A stretch of 64,000 nt of DNA from Mycolicibacterium frederiksbergense (GCF_012223425.1 NZ_CP038799.1:1364001-1428000); one strand, 5' to 3'. Shown: positions 1 through 17,215, counted from the stretch's first letter. The notes: generated by a model not told the origin, from the sequence alone. Program-made: numbers and translations.

Positions 1-74
1 TCGGGCGCCTGGCCGCCGGAGCGCAGACCACCTGGACGGTCACCGACACCCTGCGCAAGATCTACCTGACCTGA
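1..74 (+). CDS. 3' end of an unidentified gene (partial)
   Basis: The window opens inside a frame that ends in TGA at 72-74. Only 23 residues are visible, ending ...TDTLRKIYLT, too few to assign a family. The TetR gene starts two bases after this stop, so the two are probably co-transcribed. The codons have the GC-rich third positions of the flanking core genes. Confidence 0.5.
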   Translation, partial: GRLAAGAQTTWTVTDTLRKIYLT

Positions 75-76
75 AC

Positions 77-673
77 ATGCCCTACGTCGAAGCGTCCGTC
101 CGCAGCCGGCAATTCGTCGCCGCAGCCCGCCGGGTCATGTCGCGCCAGGGCGTGGCGAGCACCGCCCTGCGTGCCGTCGCCGCCGAGGCCGAGGTGCCGC
201 TGGGCACGCTGCAGTACGTCTTCCCCTCCAAGGAATTGCTGTTACGCGCGGTCATCGAGGACGTCATCGAGGAGATCGCCACCGTGCTCGGCGACACCGT
301 CGAGATCAATCACGGTCTGGCGCACGCGATCAGGCAGGGCCTGACCGTCTTCTGGACACAGCTGGTCACCGATCAGATCAACCTGCAGATGATGCAGTTC
401 GAACTGCTCAACTATGCGCTGCGCCAGCCCGGCCTGGAGGAGATGGCGCGATGGCAGTACCAGCGCTACGCCGAGGTGGTGGCGCGCTGGTGCGAAACGG
501 CGGCGGTCAATGCCGGCGAGGTGAGCGCGGTCCCCTTCGATCGCCTGGCGCGGATCATCCTGGCCGGCGTGGACGGGCTGATGATGCAATACGCGTGCGA
601 CCCCGACGAACAGCGCGCCCGCGCCGACCTGGACACCGTCATCGACATGGTCATCGCGCTGGCAAAGGTCTGA
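77..673 (+). CDS. TetR/AcrR family transcriptional regulator
   Basis: This is a 198-residue one-component repressor-type regulator. The N-terminal 60 residues form the TetR helix-turn-helix: a first helix around RQFVAAARRVMSRQG, then TALRAVAAEAEVPLGTLQYVF as the recognition region. The rest is an alpha-helical ligand and dimer domain with no recognisable ligand signature. The ATG at 77 lies two bases after the previous stop. An imperfect palindrome (ACCTTG-C-CAAGGT, 674-686) directly follows its stop and precedes the oxidase gene, and could be its operator (inference). The ligand is unknown. Confidence 0.85.
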   Translation: MPYVEASVRSRQFVAAARRVMSRQGVASTALRAVAAEAEVPLGTLQYVFPSKELLLRAVIEDVIEEIATVLGDTVEINHGLAHAIRQGLTVFWTQLVTDQINLQMMQFELLNYALRQPGLEEMARWQYQRYAEVVARWCETAAVNAGEVSAVPFDRLARIILAGVDGLMMQYACDPDEQRARADLDTVIDMVIALAKV

Positions 674-748
674 ACCTTGCCAAGGTCGGCCGCCGACCGC
701 TACCGTCAGATCAAGTCATACGACTGACTGAGTTTGACGGAGGAATCC

Positions 749-2050
749 ATGCGCGACGCCGAGGTGATCGTGATCGGTGCCGGGATGTCGGGCCTGATCG
801 CCGCCCGTGACCTGCACCGCCGGGGCATCGACGTGCTGGTCCTGGAAGCCGCCGACCGCGTCGGCGGCCGGGCGATGAGTGCGACCACCACCCTCGGGTC
901 GCGGGTCGACCTGGGCGGGCAGTGGCTCGGGCACGACCATCACCGGCTCACCGCACTGGCCGCCGACCTGGGCGCCACCAGGTTCGCGATGCACACCGGC
1001 ACCCTGCCCGGGATCATCGACGGGACCCGCCGGGTATCGCTCGCCTCACCGGCCATCCTGTGCACCGTTCTCGCCTTGGCGGGCCTCGGCGTGCTCAGCC
1101 GCATCGGCACCTCGCCGCGCTTCAACGCCATCACCCTGGACGCCCTGCTGCGCCGGGTCCCGAACGCCACCGCCCGCCGGCTGCTCGACGTCATCACGGC
1201 CATCTCCTGGACCACCGACGCGGACCGGGTCTCGGTGCATTGCGCCACCGAGATGATCGGAAGCCAGGGCGGACTGCTGACCATGCTGTCCACCGCGAAC
1301 GGTGCGCAGGACAGCCTGCTCGTCGAAGGCATCGGGATGCTGACCGACCGGATGGCCGCCGACCTCGACGGGCGGGTGCGCACCGGGCACCGGGTCACGG
1401 CGATCACCCGCGACGAGGACGGCGTCACCGTGCAGAGCACGCCGGGGCCGCTGCGCGCGGCGAAGGCCATCGTCACCGTCGCGCCACCGGCGCCCTCCCC
1501 CATCACCCACGACCCGCCGCTACCCGCGGATCGTGTTGCACTGCAACAGAACACCTTCATGGGGTCGGTGTACAAGGCGATCGCGATCTATGATCGGCCG
1601 TTCTGGCGGGACCGCCGAGGCGGCGAGTTCCTGGTGCTCGGCAACCCCGGCAGCGCCGTTTTCGACACCACCGCCCCCGGGGGTCCCGGGCACCTGTGCG
1701 TGCTGGTCGGTGGACGGGCCGCGCACACCCTCGACGGGCTGGACGCCGCCGCCCGCCGCCGCGCCATCCTCGGGCCGCTGGTCACCCATATCGGCGCCGA
1801 GGTGCTCGACCCGGTGGACTGGCATGAGAAGTCCTGGCACCGCGACGAATACGTCGGCGGCGGCTATCTGGCGTTGCCGAATCCCGGCACCACCGACGGG
1901 TTCTTCCCGATGCCGTCGGCACCCGTCGGACATATCCACTGGGCGGGCACCGAGACGGCCACCGAGCACCCCGGCTATCTGGAGGGCGCGATCGAATCCG
2001 GCGAGCGGGCCGCACGAGAGGTCGCCGAGGCCCTACGCCGCGATTCGTAG
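749..2050 (+). CDS. FAD-dependent amine oxidase-like oxidoreductase
   Basis: This 433-residue flavoprotein belongs to the amine oxidase/NAD(P)-binding Rossmann superfamily. The N-terminus has the dinucleotide motif GAGMSGLIAARDL, followed by VLEAADRVGGRAMS, the second FAD contact of monoamine oxidases. The C-terminal GYLEGAIESGERAA is the usual FAD-binding end. The ATG at 749 is preceded by GGAGG at 740-744, which decides the start over an upstream in-frame TTG. It lies 75 bp downstream of the TetR gene, which may control it. The substrate is not visible. Its 3' end overlaps the convergent PAP2 gene by 76 bp. Confidence 0.8.
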   Translation: MRDAEVIVIGAGMSGLIAARDLHRRGIDVLVLEAADRVGGRAMSATTTLGSRVDLGGQWLGHDHHRLTALAADLGATRFAMHTGTLPGIIDGTRRVSLASPAILCTVLALAGLGVLSRIGTSPRFNAITLDALLRRVPNATARRLLDVITAISWTTDADRVSVHCATEMIGSQGGLLTMLSTANGAQDSLLVEGIGMLTDRMAADLDGRVRTGHRVTAITRDEDGVTVQSTPGPLRAAKAIVTVAPPAPSPITHDPPLPADRVALQQNTFMGSVYKAIAIYDRPFWRDRRGGEFLVLGNPGSAVFDTTAPGGPGHLCVLVGGRAAHTLDGLDAAARRRAILGPLVTHIGAEVLDPVDWHEKSWHRDEYVGGGYLALPNPGTTDGFFPMPSAPVGHIHWAGTETATEHPGYLEGAIESGERAAREVAEALRRDS

Positions 2051-3075
2051 GCGTGCCCGGCGTAGATCACCGCCGCGGCCAGCGCCCAGCCCAGCAGGAT
2101 GTCGATGACGTAATGCTCGGCGGTGTACACCAGCGTGAACGCCATCACCAGCGGGTAGGCCACCAGCACCGGACGCCACCCGCGGTTGAGCCGGTTCCAC
2201 AGGAACGCGGCCAGCGCCGCCGACATCCCCGCGTGCAGGGATGGGATCGCGGCCACCAGGTTGACGCTGGCCTGACCCTGGTCCAGCAGCGCGGTCGCGG
2301 TGTGCAGGTTCAGATTTCCCCAGCCCCGCGTCACGATGCGCTCGATCCAGTCGTTGGCGCCGTCCCGCACGCTTTCCATACCGCCGAGCACACCGCCGTC
2401 GGGGACACCGCGCGCGGATTTGAACATGCAGCGCGGGCCCGACGGTCCGCCGGCGACGTCCTCGGGGGTGCAGCGCGCGGCGGCCCACGGCGGCGCGGCG
2501 GGCACCAGCGCGTAGATCACCAGCCCGGCGAAGTTCAATCCGACGAAGAGCTTGACGAAACGCTTCCATTCCTCGCGGTCGCGCAGCCACAGCACCCCGG
2601 CAATGACGTACGGGAGCACGAAGAACGACATGTAGACGGTGCTGATCCCGACTTCCCACCAGGGCGGATGCGGCAGCTTCAGGCGCTCCTGCAGCCAGAC
2701 GGTCGGCATGGTGCCGCCGAATAGCCAGCGGTCGGCGTCGGCCTGCCAGTGCCACAGCGTCGGGCGACCCACGAAATCGGCCGCTCCCCGGCTGAGGTCG
2801 TACGCGATCAGCAGCAGCGCGAAGGGCAGCCAATCGCGCAGTACATAGAACATGCGCCGGCCCTGGCCGATGCTGGCCGCGATGAGCCCGGTGCTGATGT
2901 AGAGCAGCACCAGTTCCCGGTTGAACGCGAAACCGTCGGTCACCGTGCGCCACAGCACGACGGCAGCCCAGACGGTGATCGCGGTGTAGCGCAGATAGCG
3001 CAGGCGCTGGGAGCGACGGCCGGGCGTCGCGACGCGATTGACGACGATCGATTGTTCCTCGTCAATCGTCGCCAC
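1975..3075 (-). CDS. PAP2-superfamily membrane phosphatase/transferase
   Basis: This 366-residue polytopic membrane protein has several hydrophobic segments from about residue 25 onward. PAP2-type catalytic motifs are visible: PSLHAGMSAALAAFLWNRL (motif 2, with His) and YTAEHYVIDILLGW (motif 3, with His and Asp). PAAPPWAA is the motif seen in the PAP2 branch related to inositol-phosphoceramide synthase and mycobacterial lipid phosphatases. It probably acts on a phospholipid or polyprenyl phosphate in the plasma membrane; the substrate is unknown. The start used is GTG at 3075. The 3' end runs 76 bp into the convergent oxidase gene. Confidence 0.75.
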   Translation of the reverse strand: MATIDEEQSIVVNRVATPGRRSQRLRYLRYTAITVWAAVVLWRTVTDGFAFNRELVLLYISTGLIAASIGQGRRMFYVLRDWLPFALLLIAYDLSRGAADFVGRPTLWHWQADADRWLFGGTMPTVWLQERLKLPHPPWWEVGISTVYMSFFVLPYVIAGVLWLRDREEWKRFVKLFVGLNFAGLVIYALVPAAPPWAAARCTPEDVAGGPSGPRCMFKSARGVPDGGVLGGMESVRDGANDWIERIVTRGWGNLNLHTATALLDQGQASVNLVAAIPSLHAGMSAALAAFLWNRLNRGWRPVLVAYPLVMAFTLVYTAEHYVIDILLGWALAAAVIYAGHAYESRRRASATSRAARSPDSIAPSR

Positions 3076-3136
3076 GAGTGGTGAGCCTAGTTCACCTGTG
3101 CGTCGCCCGCCGTTTGCCGAAAATTCCGGTGCGCCG

Positions 3137-3886
3137 TCAGAGGTTGTCGCGCAGGAAGGCGATGTCGTCCTTGCGGCCCTGTTCGGAGGTCTCGCAGATG
3201 ACCGGGGCGTCGGCGGCCTTGACGACGGCGACCAGCAGGTCGGGGGCGATCTGTCCGGTGCCGAAGTTGGCGTGCCGGTCGGCGCCGGATCCGGCGGCGT
3301 CGCGGGAGTCGTTGCAGTGCACCAGGTCGATGCGACCGGTGATGGCCTTGATCCGTTCGACGGCGTCGATCAGCGCCTCGCCGGCGGCCCAGGCGTGGCA
3401 GGTGTCCAGGCAGAAGCCGATGCCCTTGTCACCGATGTGATCCCACAGCCGGGCGATGGTGTCGAAGTGCCGTGCCATGGCGTGGTCACCGCCGGCGGTG
3501 TTCTCCAGGTACACCGGCACGTCGGTGTTCAGGGCGTCCAGCGCCTTCACCCAGCGCTCGAAACCCGCCTCCATGTCGTTGTCGTCGGCATGCCCGCCGT
3601 GCACGATGACGGCGGTGGCGCCGATCTCGGACGCCGCATCGCAGGTGTCCTGCAGGATCTTGCGGGACGGGATGCGCACCCGGTTGTTCGCCGAGGCGAC
3701 GTTGATCAGGTACGGGGCGTGCACGTAGAGCGGCACGCTGGAGGCCTTGAGCAGCTCGGCGTCCTCGCGCGGTTTGGGTTTCTTCCAGCTCTGCGGATTG
3801 CCGAGGAAGAACTGCACCACGTCGGCGCCCTCGGCGGCAGCCGCGGCGATCGGGTCTTCGGGATTGACATGGGATCCGATGAGCAC
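3137..3886 (-). CDS. nfo: Endonuclease IV (apurinic/apyrimidinic endonuclease)
   Basis: This 249-residue TIM-barrel metal enzyme of base-excision repair cleaves 5' to abasic sites. Family metal-ligand stretches are visible in order: [53 protein letters not shown] and CETSEQG. The length matches the family and the M. tuberculosis End protein (Rv0670), which also lies beside rpoC. The start is a GTG at 3886. Confidence 0.93.
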   Translation of the reverse strand: MLIGSHVNPEDPIAAAAAEGADVVQFFLGNPQSWKKPKPREDAELLKASSVPLYVHAPYLINVASANNRVRIPSRKILQDTCDAASEIGATAVIVHGGHADDNDMEAGFERWVKALDALNTDVPVYLENTAGGDHAMARHFDTIARLWDHIGDKGIGFCLDTCHAWAAGEALIDAVERIKAITGRIDLVHCNDSRDAAGSGADRHANFGTGQIAPDLLVAVVKAADAPVICETSEQGRKDDIAFLRDNL

Positions 3887-3967
3887 GTGGCCAGTCTAGG
3901 CGTGGGGTCCGACGGTGCGGCCCGGCTAGGGTGCAGAGCGACGATCAAGATCAACGAGAGGTGTGTG

Positions 3968-4111
3968 GTGGAACCGCAGCAGAATCCGACCTTCGGTCAG
4001 AAGGTCAAGATGGGCGCACAGGGCGCCGTCGCGCTGGCCCGCAATCCCAAGGCCCTGGTGGCCTTGGTGAAGTATCAGCGCGAGGCCCGCAAGCAGCGCC
4101 GTCAGTCCTGA
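3968..4111 (+). CDS. Small basic conserved-type protein, 47 residues
   Basis: A short frame encodes about 47 residues rich in Lys, Arg, Ala and Gln, with a predicted amphipathic helix (VKMGAQGAVALARNPKALVA) and a basic tail ending RKQRRQS. GAGAGG at 3956-3961 sits six bases before GTG 3968; GTG 3965 is an alternative start. It has mycobacterial codon use and stands alone between two minus-strand genes. I do not recognise a family. The basic tail suggests nucleic-acid or membrane contact, but this is speculation. Confidence 0.6.
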   Translation: MEPQQNPTFGQKVKMGAQGAVALARNPKALVALVKYQREARKQRRQS

Positions 4112-4157
4112 CCCCTGGTGATTGCGGTGCGGGCGCATGACGTGCGCGCCGCAATCG

Positions 4158-5129
4158 CTAGGACTGCGCGATGAGCAGGAAGGTCAGATAGGCCAGGTAG
4201 GCGAGGACCATGCCGCCGCCCTCGCCGCGGCTGACCCGTCGGCCGGTCACGAAGATCGGAATGCAGACCAGGGCGACGGCCACCATGACCGGGATGTCGA
4301 TGCGCACCAGACTGGCCGGCAGCGCCAGCCCGTCGGTCGCCACCAGGCAGGTGGCGCCCAGGATCAGCAGGATGTTGTAGATGCTGCTGCCGAGCAGGTT
4401 GCCGATGGCGATGTCGCGGTTGCCGCGGATGGTGGACATCACCGTGGTCACCAGTTCCGGGGCCGACGTGCCGATCGCCACCACGGTCAGGCCGATCAGC
4501 GCGTCGGAGACACCGAAGCTGCGTGCCATCCCGACCGCACCGTCGACCAGCCAGTCCGCGCCGATCACCACGATCACAATCCCGCCGACCATCATGGCCA
4601 CGTGCAGCGGCGTGCGGGTACGCACGGCGACCTGCTCCGGCGGGTATTCCTCGTCGTATTCCTGCACCACGGCGGCGGTTTCGCGCCGTGTCGTCCGGAT
4701 CAGCGCCACGGTGTAGGCCACCGCGCCGGTTACCAGGATGACGCCGTCGAGTTGGGTCAGCACGCCGTCGAGGGAGAGCACCAGCATCAGGGCCGCAGCG
4801 CCGGCCATCACCGGCAACTCGAAGCGCAGGGTGCGCGCGGCCATGGTCAGCGGGACCAGCAGCGCGCTCAGCCCGAGGATCAGCAGCAGGTTGACGACGT
4901 TGGTGCCGGCGATGTTGCCGACCGCGAGCGCCCCGCTGCCCTCTCCGACGGCGGCCACGCCGACCGCGAGTTCGGGCGCGCTGGTGCCGATCGAGACGAC
5001 GGTCAGGCCGATGATGATGGGGCTGATGCCCAGGCGCGACGCTACCTCCGCGCCGCCGCGGACCATGATCTCGGCACCGATGATCAACGCCACCAAGCCG
5101 ACCAGGAACCAGGCTGCGTCGATCATCAT
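4158..5129 (-). CDS. Calcium/sodium antiporter (CaCA family)
   Basis: This 323-residue inner-membrane antiporter has about ten hydrophobic segments. Two internally repeated alpha motifs mark the cation-exchanger superfamily: VVSIGTSAPELAVGVAA in the first half and VVAIGTSAPELVTTVMS in the second, each with the ion-binding Glu in GTSAPE. The start is placed at the ATG at 5129 (MMIDAAWFLVGLVAL). The longer upstream frame would run through the rpoC terminator hairpin and is not credible. It lies downstream of rpoC on the same strand but behind that terminator, so it probably has its own promoter. Confidence 0.85.
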   Translation of the reverse strand: MMIDAAWFLVGLVALIIGAEIMVRGGAEVASRLGISPIIIGLTVVSIGTSAPELAVGVAAVGEGSGALAVGNIAGTNVVNLLLILGLSALLVPLTMAARTLRFELPVMAGAAALMLVLSLDGVLTQLDGVILVTGAVAYTVALIRTTRRETAAVVQEYDEEYPPEQVAVRTRTPLHVAMMVGGIVIVVIGADWLVDGAVGMARSFGVSDALIGLTVVAIGTSAPELVTTVMSTIRGNRDIAIGNLLGSSIYNILLILGATCLVATDGLALPASLVRIDIPVMVAVALVCIPIFVTGRRVSRGEGGGMVLAYLAYLTFLLIAQS

Positions 5130-5156
5130 CGCGCTGAGCCTATCCCGGACCACGAA

Positions 5157-5186
5157 AAAGGCCCCCGCTCGAAAGCGGGGGCCTTT
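5157..5186 (-). terminator. Intrinsic terminator after rpoC
   Basis: A 12-bp perfect stem (AAAGGCCCCCGC at 5157-5168 with its complement at 5175-5186) has a six-base loop and, on the minus strand, a run of T. It begins 11 bases past the rpoC stop and should end the rpoB-rpoC transcript. Confidence 0.9.
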
Positions 5187-5196
5187 CTCGTACTGA

Positions 5197-9150
<3,954 letters not shown>

Positions 9151-9182
9151 GTAACTCCCTTTCCCCTTGCGGGACTAGATAT

Positions 9183-12677
<3,495 letters not shown>

Positions 12678-12822
12678 CTATATCTGCATCGGTTTGGCTG
12701 GCTCTCAAGCCCGAGTCTTCGAAGAACCACGGCACGCGTCTAGATCGCTGAGCAGGGCTCAGGCTAGGTCACGATGTCAGGTGCAGTGAAGGGTGGGCAG
12801 GATGCAGCCAGCGCAACGTCCG

Positions 12823-12851
12823 ATACTAGCGCAAGACGGCGCATTCCTCAA
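12823..12851 (-). promoter_or_regulatory. rpoB: Likely rpoBC promoter (-35/-10)
   Basis: On the minus strand TTGAGG (12846-12851) and TAGTAT (12823-12828) are separated by 17 bases, a good fit to housekeeping-sigma boxes. Transcription would start near 12816 and leave a leader of about 150 nt before the TTG start of rpoB. No other convincing pair was seen between rpoB and the gene upstream. Confidence 0.6.
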
Positions 12852-12901
12852 CCACCGCATGTGGGAGGTGAACCGGGCGCTGGCTGGCGACTCGATCTTG
12901 T

Positions 12902-14629
12902 TCAACCCCTCCTACATTGCTGAAAAACAGACTGGCCCGTTTGCCGCCTTCCGTCAAGAGATAGAGCCGTGTCGGCTGTGGATTTTCCGTCCACGAGCAG
13001 TGATCCAGCGCTATTCGGGGTCACCGCGGGGTCCGCGGCACAGTTACCGGTGAACTGACCGAAGATCACCGTCGACTGCATCATGGTCAGCAGGATGCGG
13101 TCGAAGAAGTTCAGCCGCGGCGCCGGCCCGGGGATCACGTACGCCTGGGCCTGCCCCGCCGGGGTCTCGATGGTGATGGTCTCGCCCCGCTCGCCGTAGT
13201 ACGCGTCGGTGTGGGTGCCGTTGAACCAATCGGAGATCCAGGCCTGCGCCAACTCCTGGACGGCGTCGACATTGCGGGCCTGCGAGAATCCGCCGCCGAG
13301 CCCACCCACGAACTGGGCCAGCCCGTTCGTGGTCCGCCACGCGTCGTTGTGGGTGCCACCGATCAACTGGACGCCGACGAAGCCGGCACGGAGCTGGGCC
13401 AGCACCGGGTTCAGATCGCCGTAGGTGTTCAGCAGCGCCGGGGATGCGGCGATGTGATGCACCGGGATGTCGAGCGGGATTCTGGCGATCCCACGCTCGA
13501 CCGCGCCGCCCAGTGCCGACGTGTCCAGCAACAGCACCCCGGCCAAGTTGTACACCTCATCGGCGGGAGCCCGGACCGCGTAGTAGCCCGCCGCTCCGCC
13601 CGCCAGCTGACCGCCACCCGAATGCCCGGAGATGACGAACCGCTGCGGTAGCGGTGCGTCCCAGCCCGCCGCGAGTGCGCTGGCCGTCAGGGCTGCGCGG
13701 TCGCCGATGAACAGGTCGGCGACGGCGGCGTGCATCTGGTCGCCCCCCATCGAGCACCCGTCGCAGGCGAAGAAGTTCGACGTGATCGACGGCGCGACGA
13801 CGATGGCGTTGTTGCGCACCGCCAGGTCGGACGCGGTGACGTTGTACAACCCGGCGCGGGCGAAGGCGCCGTGCTGCAGATAGATGATCTTGTCGGGCTC
13901 GGTTTCGGTCGGGAAGTACCAGTCGGCGTCGACGGTGTAGCCGTTCCCGCAGTCGAGCTCAAGCGGTGTGCGGGCCAGTCGCACCGCCCGGCCGGGCGGC
14001 ACCACCGGCGGGCCTTCGAAGAACTTGACGACCCGGTCGAAGAGGTTGAAGAAGGCCGTGCCGACGATATTGATCAGGTTCGGTCGAGCCGTGGCGGCGG
14101 CCGCGGTGGGTGCCGGTTGGGCGGCTGCAGCAGCGGCCTCGGGCGCCTCGGCCACGGTGACCCGCGATGTCGCGGCCACCACCTGCGCGACCGATGTGCG
14201 CGCCACCCGGTGCTCGATCGGTCGCGACGTCGCGGTGACACGCTCGGGCACCGCGGCCTGCTCGACCGGCTCCGCCGGCTCGGGCGCCTGGGCGGCCAGA
14301 CGGCCGGCGCCGGGTTCGTGATCGCGCACCCGGTCCACGGTCCGCAGAGTGGGTCTCTTCTTCACGTCGCGGCCGGCTTCCGGTTCGGCTTCGGTCCGCT
14401 CGGCCGTTTCCTCGTCGGGGGTCGGTCTGTCGTCGTTGTGGGACGGCCCCTCGACATCGGGTTTCGCGGCGTCCGGGCTTTTTGCGTCCCGCGGTTCGGC
14501 AGAACTCGGCTCGCCGGTATCGGTGTCGGCGTGGGCAATTGCGGCTGGGCCCAGCAATGCCGTCGGCGCAATCACCACCCCGAACGCCAGTACCCCCGCA
14601 CCGATCCACCGTGAAATCGAAATCCCCAT
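12902..14629 (-). CDS. Secreted alpha/beta-hydrolase with a charged low-complexity N-terminal region
   Basis: This is a 575-residue exported protein. The N-terminus has an Arg followed by a hydrophobic stretch and an AHA-type cleavage site near residue 33. Residues about 35-185 are low complexity, rich in Glu, Pro, Asp and Ala. The catalytic part follows, with the nucleophile elbow VISGHSGGGQLAGGAAGYY, the oxyanion region IIYLQHGAF and a later GTHNDAW. This fits an extracellular or cell-wall lipase or esterase; the substrate is not visible. It lies just upstream of the rpoB promoter on the same strand, with no operon link to mkl. Confidence 0.75.
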   Translation of the reverse strand: MGISISRWIGAGVLAFGVVIAPTALLGPAAIAHADTDTGEPSSAEPRDAKSPDAAKPDVEGPSHNDDRPTPDEETAERTEAEPEAGRDVKKRPTLRTVDRVRDHEPGAGRLAAQAPEPAEPVEQAAVPERVTATSRPIEHRVARTSVAQVVAATSRVTVAEAPEAAAAAAQPAPTAAAATARPNLINIVGTAFFNLFDRVVKFFEGPPVVPPGRAVRLARTPLELDCGNGYTVDADWYFPTETEPDKIIYLQHGAFARAGLYNVTASDLAVRNNAIVVAPSITSNFFACDGCSMGGDQMHAAVADLFIGDRAALTASALAAGWDAPLPQRFVISGHSGGGQLAGGAAGYYAVRAPADEVYNLAGVLLLDTSALGGAVERGIARIPLDIPVHHIAASPALLNTYGDLNPVLAQLRAGFVGVQLIGGTHNDAWRTTNGLAQFVGGLGGGFSQARNVDAVQELAQAWISDWFNGTHTDAYYGERGETITIETPAGQAQAYVIPGPAPRLNFFDRILLTMMQSTVIFGQFTGNCAADPAVTPNSAGSLLVDGKSTADTALSLDGRRQTGQSVFQQCRRG

Positions 14630-14847
14630 GTCGACCTCCCCCGCTGGCAGATGCTAGCTGCGGTCGCGAGCGACGATACGTGGATTCGGCAATCTGCCGC
14701 GTGACAGTGCAGCCAGATCGTGTAAACCACCTGGGGTCGCGCCGGACGGCTACGCAATGTCACCCTGTCGGCGCCGCCATGGATATATGGGCACGGCGGC
14801 GCTGTCGGAGCGACATTGCGATCGCTCGGCAGCCCGCAGGCAACAAA

Positions 14848-14877
14848 AAACCGCCCGAGCCGAGGCTCGGGCGGTTT
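14848..14877 (-). terminator. Intrinsic terminator after mkl
   Basis: A 14-bp perfect stem (AAACCGCCCGAGCC at 14848-14861 with 14864-14877) is followed on the minus strand by six T. It lies 18 bases past the mkl stop. The remaining ~220 bp to the hydrolase gene show nothing further that I can name. Confidence 0.88.
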
Positions 14878-14894
14878 CTCGCGGGCTGGAAGTG

Positions 14895-15965
14895 CTATTC
14901 CTTGGCGACGGGGATGGACGTCGTCGGGGTGTCATCCTCGTGGTGCGGGCGCGAGACGTGACCGGGCTCATGCGCCTGGTACTTGTGCGTGCCCTCCAGG
15001 TCATCGCGGATGGCTTCCTGGGCGGCCGGGGGCAGGGTGTGCAGGATCTCGCGCACCCGGGCCTGCCGACGACCCACAGCCTTACGCTCGGGCATACCGG
15101 GAGTGGCCATCAACTGCGGCGGCACACCCTCGATCTCCTCGACACCACCGTCATGCTGACCGGCCTCCATCATGGCCTGCTCGGCCGCGGCGGTGGCCTC
15201 GTCCTTCTCCTCCGACATACCGATCGGCCCGATACGCCGACCATTGAGGAACTGCTTCACGACGGGCTCTTCGCTGGTCAGCAGCACCTCGCGGGGCCCG
15301 AACATGACCAGCTTCTTGCGGAACAGCATGCCGATGTTGTCCGGCACCGTCCGGGCGATGTTGATGTTGTGCGTCACGATCAGCACGGTCGCATCGATCT
15401 GGGCGTTGATATCGATCAACAACTGCGACAGATACGCGGTACGCACCGGATCCAGACCGGAGTCCGGCTCATCGCACAGGATGATCTTCGGATCCAGCAC
15501 CAGGGCGCGGGCCAGACCGGCACGCTTGCGCATACCGCCGGAGATCTCACCGGGGAACTTGTGCCCGTCATTGGGCATACCCACGAGCTCGAGCTTTTCC
15601 ATCACGATGTTGCGGATCTCGGACTCGGACTTCTTGGTGTGCTCGCGCAGCGGGAAGGCCGTGTTGTCGTAGATGTTCATCGACCCGAACAGGGCACCGT
15701 CCTGGAACAGCACACCGAACAGGGTGCGGATCTCGTAGAGCTCCTTGGCCGAGCACTCCAGGATGTCGGTGCCGTCGATGACGATCGAGCCGCGCTCAGG
15801 CCGCAACAGGCCGATCAGCGACTTCAAGAACACCGACTTACCGGTACCCGACGGGCCCAGCAACACACTGACTTCACCCTCGGGAACCGTCAACGTGACG
15901 TCTTCCCAGATCTTCGACGACCCGAACGACTTACTCAGTCCGGTCACGTCGATTTGGACGCCCAT
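14895..15965 (-). CDS. mkl: Mce-transport ATPase Mkl/MceG (ABC ATP-binding protein)
   Basis: This 356-residue cytoplasmic ATPase energises Mce lipid importers in mycobacteria (family knowledge). In order: Walker A GPSGTGKS, the signature ISGGMRKRAGLARAL, Walker B IILCDEPDSGLDP, then the H-loop region VTHNI. A C-terminal tail of about 100 residues past the ATPase core, characteristic of mycobacterial Mkl, is present. The gene lies between rplL and the rpoB region, as in M. tuberculosis (Rv0655). The start is the ATG at 15965 after GGAAGG. It is a single gene with a strong terminator. Confidence 0.93.
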   Translation of the reverse strand: MGVQIDVTGLSKSFGSSKIWEDVTLTVPEGEVSVLLGPSGTGKSVFLKSLIGLLRPERGSIVIDGTDILECSAKELYEIRTLFGVLFQDGALFGSMNIYDNTAFPLREHTKKSESEIRNIVMEKLELVGMPNDGHKFPGEISGGMRKRAGLARALVLDPKIILCDEPDSGLDPVRTAYLSQLLIDINAQIDATVLIVTHNINIARTVPDNIGMLFRKKLVMFGPREVLLTSEEPVVKQFLNGRRIGPIGMSEEKDEATAAAEQAMMEAGQHDGGVEEIEGVPPQLMATPGMPERKAVGRRQARVREILHTLPPAAQEAIRDDLEGTHKYQAHEPGHVSRPHHEDDTPTTSIPVAKE

Positions 15966-16088
15966 ACAGGTTCCTTCCGCTCACAGCACCACCGCGCCAC
16001 CTGCTGCACCCGCCTGTGGCTTGAGTCACTGTAACCTACACAGATTTTCAGCAACGACGAACCGCACACCGGATGCCCCGCAGACGAC

Positions 16089-16120
16089 TGTGGGCCGGGT
16101 CGAATTCGACCCGGCCCACA
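16089..16120 (-). terminator. Long palindrome after rplL, probable terminator
   Basis: A perfect 32-bp palindrome has its centre at 16104/16105 (TGTGGGCCGGGTCGAA and its complement). It lies 12 bases past the rplL stop. There is no U-tract, as is common for mycobacterial hairpin terminators. Confidence 0.7.
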
Positions 16121-16132
16121 ATGCGCAGAGAA

Positions 16133-16522
<390 letters not shown>

Positions 16523-16556
16523 GGTGATTCCTTATCTCTTATGGGTGGTGGGTTGC

Positions 16557-17093
16557 TTATGCGGCGTCGGTGTTTTCCGAGCCGGCCTTCTTCTCTTGCA
16601 GAGCTGCAGCCAGGCGGGCGATCTGCGACGCGGGCGCCACGAACAGCGCTGCGGCCTGGGACTGCTTCGCCTTCATCGCGCCGGCCAGCTTGGACAGCAG
16701 GACCTCACGCGATTCCAGATCGGCGATGCGTTCGACTTCGCCCACGGACAGCGCGCGGCCGTCCATGTAGCCGCCCTTGACGACCAACGCCTTGTTGTCC
16801 TTGGCGAACTTCTTGATCGCCTTGGCGGCGTCGACGGGCTCACCGCTGATGAACGCGATGGCGGTCGGACCGGTGAACAGGTCGTCGAGACCCTCCACGC
16901 CGGCCTCGGCCGCTGCACGCTTCACCAGGGTGTTCTTGGCGACGGTGTAGGTCACATCGTCACCCAGCGACCTGCGCAGCTCGGCAAGGTTGGACACCTT
17001 CAGGCCGCGGTACTCGGTGACGACGGTGGCCGTCGCCTCCTTGAACTTCTCGGCGATGTCGGCGACCGCGGTGGCCTTTTCAGCCTTGGCCAT
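16557..17093 (-). CDS. rplJ: 50S ribosomal protein L10
   Basis: The 178-residue base of the ribosomal stalk, which binds L7/L12 dimers through its C-terminal helix. The start is the ATG at 17093 ([13 protein letters not shown]), with GAGGAG upstream. The frame stays open further upstream but there it runs into the RNA leader. Length and sequence match mycobacterial L10. It is likely autoregulated through the leader described separately. Confidence 0.97.
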   Translation of the reverse strand: MAKAEKATAVADIAEKFKEATATVVTEYRGLKVSNLAELRRSLGDDVTYTVAKNTLVKRAAAEAGVEGLDDLFTGPTAIAFISGEPVDAAKAIKKFAKDNKALVVKGGYMDGRALSVGEVERIADLESREVLLSKLAGAMKAKQSQAAALFVAPASQIARLAAALQEKKAGSENTDAA

Positions 17094-17215
17094 GCTTGCC
17101 TCCTCGTAATGGTTGGGACGTCCACCAACCATCGGGGGCAAAGGGCCGAGAAAACACGAACGCCCCGACACAGACAGGTCGGGGCGCGCAAGAATGCTCT
17201 ACCTCGTCCTCCTGC
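17094..17215 (-). promoter_or_regulatory. L10-type ribosomal protein leader of rplJL
   Basis: The untranslated RNA before rplJ contains a 9-bp perfect stem (17161-17169 with 17178-17186, CGCCCCGAC arms) and a shorter one next to the start (GGTTGG 17111-17116 with CCAACC 17125-17130). A structured leader bound by L10 or L10-L12 in this position is known in many bacteria. I assign it by position and fold, not by a covariance search. Confidence 0.6.
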
